A stretch of 64,000 nucleotides of DNA from Tulasnella sp. 424 (taxonomy: Eukaryota; Basidiomycota; Agaricomycetes; Cantharellales; Tulasnellaceae): assembly GCA_019633425.1 (NCBI GenBank), contig WSUB01000079.1:123801-187800 (forward strand), in the 5' to 3' direction. The stretch's first letter is position 1. Each line of letters opens with the position of its first letter. Position numbers and translations under genes: made by a program. A model generated the notes under the pieces. It had not been told where the DNA came from. It was given only the letters and a program-made list of their open reading frames with translations, and ran no database searches. This document shows positions 59,501 through 64,000 of the stretch, piece after piece.

Positions 59501-60018
59501 AGGATGATGAGGACTTTGGGCAACCAGTCGCTTCGCTTCCCCAAAGTGAGCACGAGGCAAAACGAACGTCAGTCATGACCGACTCTACCAAAGCATCGTC
59601 TGGGAAGATCACTACAAATACCGACGATAGTTTCGACCTGAACGATGACGAAGACTGGGATTCTTCTGTCCCCTCGTCATCTTCACCGCCTGCTGTGCTA
59701 ACCAGCAAGATGTCGACTGGTGCATCAACAGAAGCAACGTCAACAACCCCTCAGCCCGGAGAACACGCGACGCCTCCACAGTCGCCTCCTCGATCCTCGA
59801 CCTCATCTTCTGCCTCCCCTCCACCTCCCAGTCAGTACCCCTTCCCACGCGTACCTTCACCTGCGGAAACACCAGCGCCTGGCGTTAATAAACCGTTAAG
59901 AATGCCGAATGTGACCTTGAAGGGTAATTCGGGAATCAGGTCACTCAAGGCGAAAGATGGCGGAAGAACTCCGAGTGGTGGAGTCTTGGCGATATTCAAC
60001 CCTCAGCAGGAGGGGTAG
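56586..60018 (+). CDS. ATG4: Autophagy cysteine protease ATG4
   Basis: ATG 56586 ([20 protein letters not shown]). A long Ser/Pro-rich N-terminus leads to the peptidase C54 domain: [20 protein letters not shown], nucleophile [90 protein letters not shown] and the DPHHTRPAV Asp-His. A large low-complexity insert (about 58550-58990) follows DPHH before [20 protein letters not shown]. The enzyme processes and delipidates Atg8. After [16 protein letters not shown] the protein continues as a roughly 250-residue acidic, Ser-rich tail. Introns: 57831-57889, 58081-58139, 58366-58420 (no in-frame stop but absent from the family) and one near 59160. Confidence 0.94.
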
Positions 60019-60509
60019 CGAGTGTTTGGGAACTTTCCCGGAAAGTATGTTGGCGGCTTTCCATTATAGAGGATGGATGTTGTGCGGTTGGTCCTCTAGC
60101 AGGTGTGGTCTGGCAGTACAGCTGCAATGCTCGGCATATCTTCCAATGCATGTTTAATAGTAGTACTTGTATAGTGTATCCGACCTCATTACAATGACTG
60201 ATACCCCGTCCGAGTCACCGGCTCGATATCGATATGTGTGTCCGGAATCGAACAAAAAAGGGGTTACCGCCCGGGAGAGCCGCAATATCGTCACAGCAAC
60301 CAGTACTTCTGCGATCTCTTGTGTTTTAAAAGGCTCAGGCCTTTTTACTTGCTAGCTTTCAAACACCCTCAGACCAGAGAGCCAACAAAAAAAAAAAACC
60401 ACAAAACCTCCTCAACGTTCCCAAACTGCCCGACCCCCCTGTTCCCCCTCATCCGAAGGATTAGCTAGTCAAAGCAATCAGGCCATTTGCACGAATCCTC
60501 ACTCATATC
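60019..60509. other. Gene-free interval between ATG4 and the RRM pseudogene
   Basis: 491 bp; ATG4 3' untranslated region and remains of the promoter of the pseudogene. An A12 run lies near 60388-60399. No RNA gene. Confidence 0.45.
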
Positions 60510-61747
60510 ATGTCTGCCGCTGCCACCATTGCCCGACCTTGCTATCAACGAAGCGACATACAGCCCAAGTTAATGTTGTCGCTGCAAAGCCTGACTTCAA
60601 GGCATGTCCTTTCCGTGGCGTTCATTGCTTTTTTTAACCAGCCTTTTTTCCCTACTTCAGGCCTTTGCTGGTAATCTTACGTACCATACGGTCGAGGTAG
60701 CGCTGAAGAACTTCTTCCTAGAGTTCTCAGCTGATATATCGCACGCGAAGATCTCGTGACCTCTTTGCATCATTGACTTCCGCTCAGATCATCTTCCACG
60801 GCCACCGCTCAGCTGGTTACGGTTCTGCCACCTTCAATACCGAGAATGCTTCAGACAAGGTCATTACTTCTCTTGACAAGAGAGAGCTCAACGATCGTGC
60901 CGTCATCGTAGGACGCGGTAAACCACTCGAGGCCAAGGCAGATCGCGCAGAGAGGAGGAAGAAGAGAAAGTTTGCAGGGAGAATGGCTTCCAACGCTGTT
61001 CCTAGAGAAGCCCCAGAGCCACGGCTGAGAGCGTCTCTCCTGCCGCCGCCACCGACGGAGCCGCTCAGGCCGACGTGGCCGAGCCAAAGAAGAAGGAAGG
61101 GTCCAACGTGAGTCTCCAGTCGCCAGCTGCATGGCTTGCACTAAATCGAATTTCTGTTGCCATTAGAAGAGAAAGGCCGAGGTTGGGGCTTATACAGTTC
61201 AACATCTGACCTCAGATCTCATTCTCACCCGCAGAAAACCTCCAACGCCGAAGAAGCATCTAGCGAAGCTCCTGCCGACGGTACTGCCACTCCCGCAGAC
61301 GCAAATACTGATGCCACCGCTCCCATCGAACGCACCAGGAGGTATCGCAAGGCTGTAGGAGCCCCGAGACGTCTGTGCGGCGAGGCTCCAACCGATGAAC
61401 CATCCACTTCGGTCCTCTTTGTCGCCAACCTCCTCGCTTTCAGCGTTGACGGAGCTCAGCTCACCAAGCTTGCTCTTTCCAAGGTCCCTGTCAAGACTAA
61501 GAAGTCCGCTCGCGATGGGGTACACCTCGCAAGAGCAAGGGTTCTATGCCTTTGTCGATGTCGGTGGTTCCGAAGAGTAGCAAAAGGCGATGGGAGCTGT
61601 CTCGGGCAAGACCATCGCGGATAGGGAGGTAACCGCCAAAGACTCAAGGTTGCAGTGAACGCACCACACAAAGGCGATGGCACTAAGGAAGGCGAAGACA
61701 CCGCTCTTGTCGCCGATCACGTCGAGCTCGCTGTCGCTGTCGCTTAG
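60510..61747 (+). pseudogene. RRM-type RNA-binding protein pseudogene
   Basis: The ancestral protein had two RRM domains joined by an Ala/Lys-rich linker. Still readable: start MSAAATIA, then in another frame QVNVVAAKPDFK; RRM1 AFAGNLTYHTVEVALKNFFL (RNP2) and IIFHGHRSAGYG (RNP1); a linker whose frame changes near 61018 to ATAESVSPAAATDGAAQADV; RRM2 SVLFVANLLAFSVDGAQLTK, then a shift near 61520 and FYAFVDVGGSEE followed by TAG in place of Gln (QKAMGAVSGKTIADRE continues); a last shift leads to VAVNAPHKGDGTKEGEDTAL and a stop at 61745-61747. At least three frameshifts and one nonsense change. RRM proteins bind RNA; this copy cannot make a full product. Confidence 0.85.
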
Positions 61748-61756
61748 TTATCACGT

Positions 61757-62321
61757 CTCATAAATCATGCCTTGTTCCGTCCCTTACATCCTTGATCTGA
61801 TTCTCGATGTCGGCCGCCAACCCCTCACTCCATACTAGTGTTGGGCAAAGCCGGCTGGGCTGGGCTTGGGCAAGCTTGAGCCCAACCTGGTTGTGAGCTT
61901 CAGCTCAAGCTCAGTCAGCAGAGCTCAGCCCGAGCCGGGCCCAAGCCTAGCTCGAGCCCGGTGCGTTTACCATAAAAGGCAACCCCTAATCCGAGCCGGG
62001 CTAACCGGCACTTTGCCGTCTATCTCCGACACGAGACCAACCCAAAAAGGGAAGGTCCCTGAGGTGTTCGTGAGCTCAAGCCCAGCGAGCGGGCTTGAGC
62101 GAGCTGAGCGTTTGGGCTCAAGCTCGGCCCAACCACCTGAGCTGGCCCGAGCCTGAGGCCCGCTCTAGCACAACACTACCCCATACTTGGATTAAATCTC
62201 TCGCCGGGCGATTGCGTGCTGCACCATTCATTTTCTATCATGTTCAGGGGCAGTGTGGGTCTGGGGATATCATCATGGATCTCGGGGGGACAAGACCAAA
62301 CACTACGTAGATTCAGCATAG
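61757..62321. repeat. Duplicated flank, copy A (interrupted by MITE)
   Basis: From TAAATCATG (61760) to GATTCAGCA (62317) this segment matches 63295-63467 by eye once the MITE (61836-62178) is removed. Shared strings include GATTCTCGATGTC, AACCCCTCACTCC, AAATCTCTC, CTGCACCATTC, GTTCAGGGG and ACACTAC.TAGATTCAGCA. Copy A also has an extra stretch near 61770-61795. Confidence 0.82.
61828..62186. mobile_element. hAT-like MITE, 343 bp, with 8-bp target duplication
   Basis: The element spans 61836-62178. It begins TAGTGTTGGGC and ends GCACAACACTA, so the outer TIR is TAGTGTTG-GC with further imperfect GC-rich inverted repeat inside. The flanks are CTCCATAC (61828-61835) and CCCCATAC (62179-62186), matching at seven of eight bases: an 8-bp target duplication as made by hAT transposases. 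The inside is extremely rich in GAGCTC/GAGCCC/AAGCTC-type words and has no coding frame of note. The paralogous segment at 63.3 kb lacks the insert and has one target copy. Confidence 0.85.
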
Positions 62322-63294
62322 GGTAGCGTCAGACACCTCCGGAGCGGTTTCCGACATGTCTTAGTCAGGTGCATGACAGCATTGCTTGGGCGGCTCGGTA
62401 AAAGACATGGTCAATGACTGGAAAACGACCGGTAAATGACAGAGTGGGTGGTTCTATGTTAATTGTATTAAATAGTGTTTATATACATCAATATAAGCCC
62501 GGATGGAAAATGAACGAGCCTTTTGAGCATGATGCACTAACTCGACACCTGATTAATGACGCTTTTGTGCCTGCTACTTCAACCAAGACCACATCCGGTG
62601 TCCTCGATAGTAAGTTGCGGGGTCCTCCCCCGGAACCCGGCGCTTCTCTGTTTCTATTTCTTTGCCGGGGCTTTCCATCACGAGACAATATGTTCGGGTC
62701 CCACATTCACTTGGCTCCCATCTTAGCTGTCAGGCTCAATATTGATATACGGTCAGGATCACAAAGGAGAAAAACAAAGGGGGGGTGGGAGAGGGGCGAT
62801 ATCGTCACAACTCACGACTTCCGGATTTCCTTCTCTGTCTCCGTGCTAATTCACGACTGCCAGTCAATGGTCTTCCTTATATCTACCTTACTGTACTTGT
62901 GAGGGGTTGTCTTTGTTGCTTCATCTCCATTTCAAAACCCTGTGCGAGAGCGACAAGAGACTACAGTATGGACCCGTTTGCACCACCTCACCTGCTTCAA
63001 CTTTCTCGCCAGTAAAGCAATGGAATGACGATGTCGACTGGGGCTCCAGTCCCTCTAACTTTTATGATAGCTCCACACTTATTTACCCCGATTTCCGTAA
63101 ACCGCGACAACAGCAACGGCAAGTCTTCTACCATGGTACACTCAGAAAGTCTCCCGCTTTTATCCACACACACACGCAGAATAATAATAATGCTCCACTT
63201 ATCCCATTCCGGCTATCCAAAAACTCTCTCAATTCCTGTTGCCCTCTGCAACATGATGAACAGTACTTGCGTAAACTTTGGTGCCTTTCATTAC
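62322..63294. other. Gene-free interval between the two duplicated flanks
   Basis: About 970 bp. Frames at 62414-62902 (+) and 62907-63317 (+) overlap and have no family likeness. The stretch 62440-62720 could be an old element relic, but no terminal repeat was found. Confidence 0.35.
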
Positions 63295-63467
63295 CCATAA
63301 ATCATGTCTTGATTTGATTCTCGATGTCAACCCCTCACTCCGTTGTTGAATCAAATCTCTCACCTGGCAAAATTCAACCAGTGTCTATAGTGATTGCGCA
63401 CTGCACCATTCGTGTTCAGGGGACAGTGGGTCTCAGGCAACAAGACCGAACACTACATAGATTCAGC
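63295..63467. repeat. Duplicated flank, copy B (empty site)
   Basis: Matches copy A on both sides of the MITE. At the insertion point it reads CACTCCGTTGTTGAATCAAATC, versus CACTCCATAC and CCATACTTGGATTAAATC around the MITE in copy A; thus one target copy and no insert. Only the 3' flank of the RRM pseudogene is duplicated; no CDS-like sequence precedes copy B. Confidence 0.82.
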
Positions 63468-63517
63468 AGCAATGTTAGACTTGGCATTCCAAATGTTAAA
63501 CGCAGCAATCCGACGAC

Positions 63518-63758
63518 TGTGGGTATCTCACACTGAGAAGGGGGAGTCGAAGAGTCGATGATTTATTATTCGTACGTGTACATGTAGTATATATAGTAGT
63601 AGTAACAAACAATCTCACAACATGTACAAATACGCCACAAACATGATACGAACATCATAGTATTATTACAACAAATCATGGGAATAATAGTCCATACCAA
63701 ATCGAATATAGCGAACGCGATAGAGGCAAAGAGGAGACGCACGACACTGTGCAACACA
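63518..63758 (-). mobile_element. 3' LTR of a Ty1/copia element
   Basis: On the minus strand, a polypurine tract (GAGGGGG, just past 63758) is followed by TGTGTTGCACAGTG... and the segment ends ...GATACCCACA, giving TG...CA ends with a TGTG/CACA inverted repeat. Size about 241 bp. A TATATATA-like promoter stretch lies inside (about 63590-63600). The start could be two bases later. The 5' LTR would lie beyond the window, so identity between LTRs cannot be checked. Confidence 0.7.
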
Positions 63759-63785
63759 CCCCCTCGACGAAGTGCCTCTGAGGAA

Positions 63786-64000
63786 TCACATATGGAGCCC
63801 CATTCGTTCTCGAAGGTCCACGACAGTTTGACGAGTGAGAGCCTTGGTGAGGAGATCGGCTGGCATTTCTTCAGTGGGACAGTAATGGACAGAAATAGAC
63901 ATAGCTTTGGAGACCTCATCTCGGATCCAGAATTCAGCGACTGGAATGTGTTTCATGCGCGAATGATGGACGGCGTCGTTCAGCACTTGGATGGTTGATT
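63786..64000 (-). mobile_element. Ty1/copia polyprotein C-terminus (RNase H end), runs off right edge
   Basis: The minus frame enters from the right edge and stops at TGA 63786-63788. It reads NDAVHHSRMKHIPVAEFWIR then SISVHYCPTEEMPADLLTKA and LRERMGLHM, the well-known C-terminus of copia-type RNase H (HHSRxKHI, CPTEExxADxLTK). No stops in the visible part. Together with the LTR just downstream this is the 3' end of a copia retrotransposon. Confidence 0.92.

Noticed and set aside
60160..60300. Possible tRNA-like sequence with GGAATCGAAC
   Set aside because: No matching acceptor, D or anticodon arms could be formed.

Overview
This window looks like nuclear DNA of an agaricomycete (mushroom-forming, wood- or litter-decaying basidiomycete). 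Genes are dense and cut by many 45-100 nt GT-AG introns. There are no operons. The gene set is typical of basidiomycetes: AA9 lytic polysaccharide monooxygenases (LPMOs) with C-terminal CBM1 cellulose-binding modules, a wax-synthase-like MBOAT enzyme, a GT18 glycosyltransferase and a prolyl-4-hydroxylase-like oxygenase. All gene models were built by eye from open frames, splice signals and recognised protein families; no search was run.

Left part (1-26.9 kb), mostly housekeeping: the N-terminal part of a Ser/Pro-rich protein leaving the left edge (-); mitochondrial Fe-S assembly ISA1 (-); a nucleotidyltransferase-like fungal protein (+); the SWI/SNF ATPase SNF2/STH1 with a long polyglutamine tract (+); a type II membrane glycosyltransferase (+); NAT9-type acetyltransferase with a 16-nt microexon (-); the branched-chain keto acid dehydrogenase E2 subunit (-); a spliced unknown protein (+); the mitochondrial fission WD40 adaptor MDV1 (-); a secreted class 3 lipase (-); an intron-containing tRNA-Met (-); and a CoA-dependent acyltransferase (+).

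Middle part (27.0-53.0 kb) is an LPMO neighbourhood. It holds six AA9-CBM1 genes: two divergent pairs (27.1-31.3 kb and 33.2-37.0 kb), a tandem copy (38.3-39.7 kb) and an outlier at 51.5 kb. They fall into two intron-architecture classes. Between them sit SEC20, the SWI/SNF scaffold SWI3/RSC8, a GT18 enzyme, tRNA-Ser, the peroxisomal dienoyl-CoA isomerase ECH1 (ends SKL), the sterol isomerase EBP (two microexons), and two dead genes: an ABC-F ATPase with two stops and a deleted first ATPase core, and a broken copy of the oxygenase found intact at 55-56 kb.

Right part (53.5-64 kb): wax-synthase-like MBOAT (+), intact 2OG-Fe(II) oxygenase (-), the autophagy protease ATG4 (+), then a decaying region. 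That region holds a frameshifted RRM RNA-binding protein pseudogene, a 343-bp hAT-like MITE with near-perfect 8-bp target duplications, a second copy of the same flank 1.5 kb away that preserves the empty site, and the 3' end plus LTR of a Ty1/copia retrotransposon at the right edge.

The strongest observations are the AA9 cluster and its two architectural classes, the MITE with its empty-site paralogue, and the pseudogenes, several of whose stops are explained by C:G to T:A changes.
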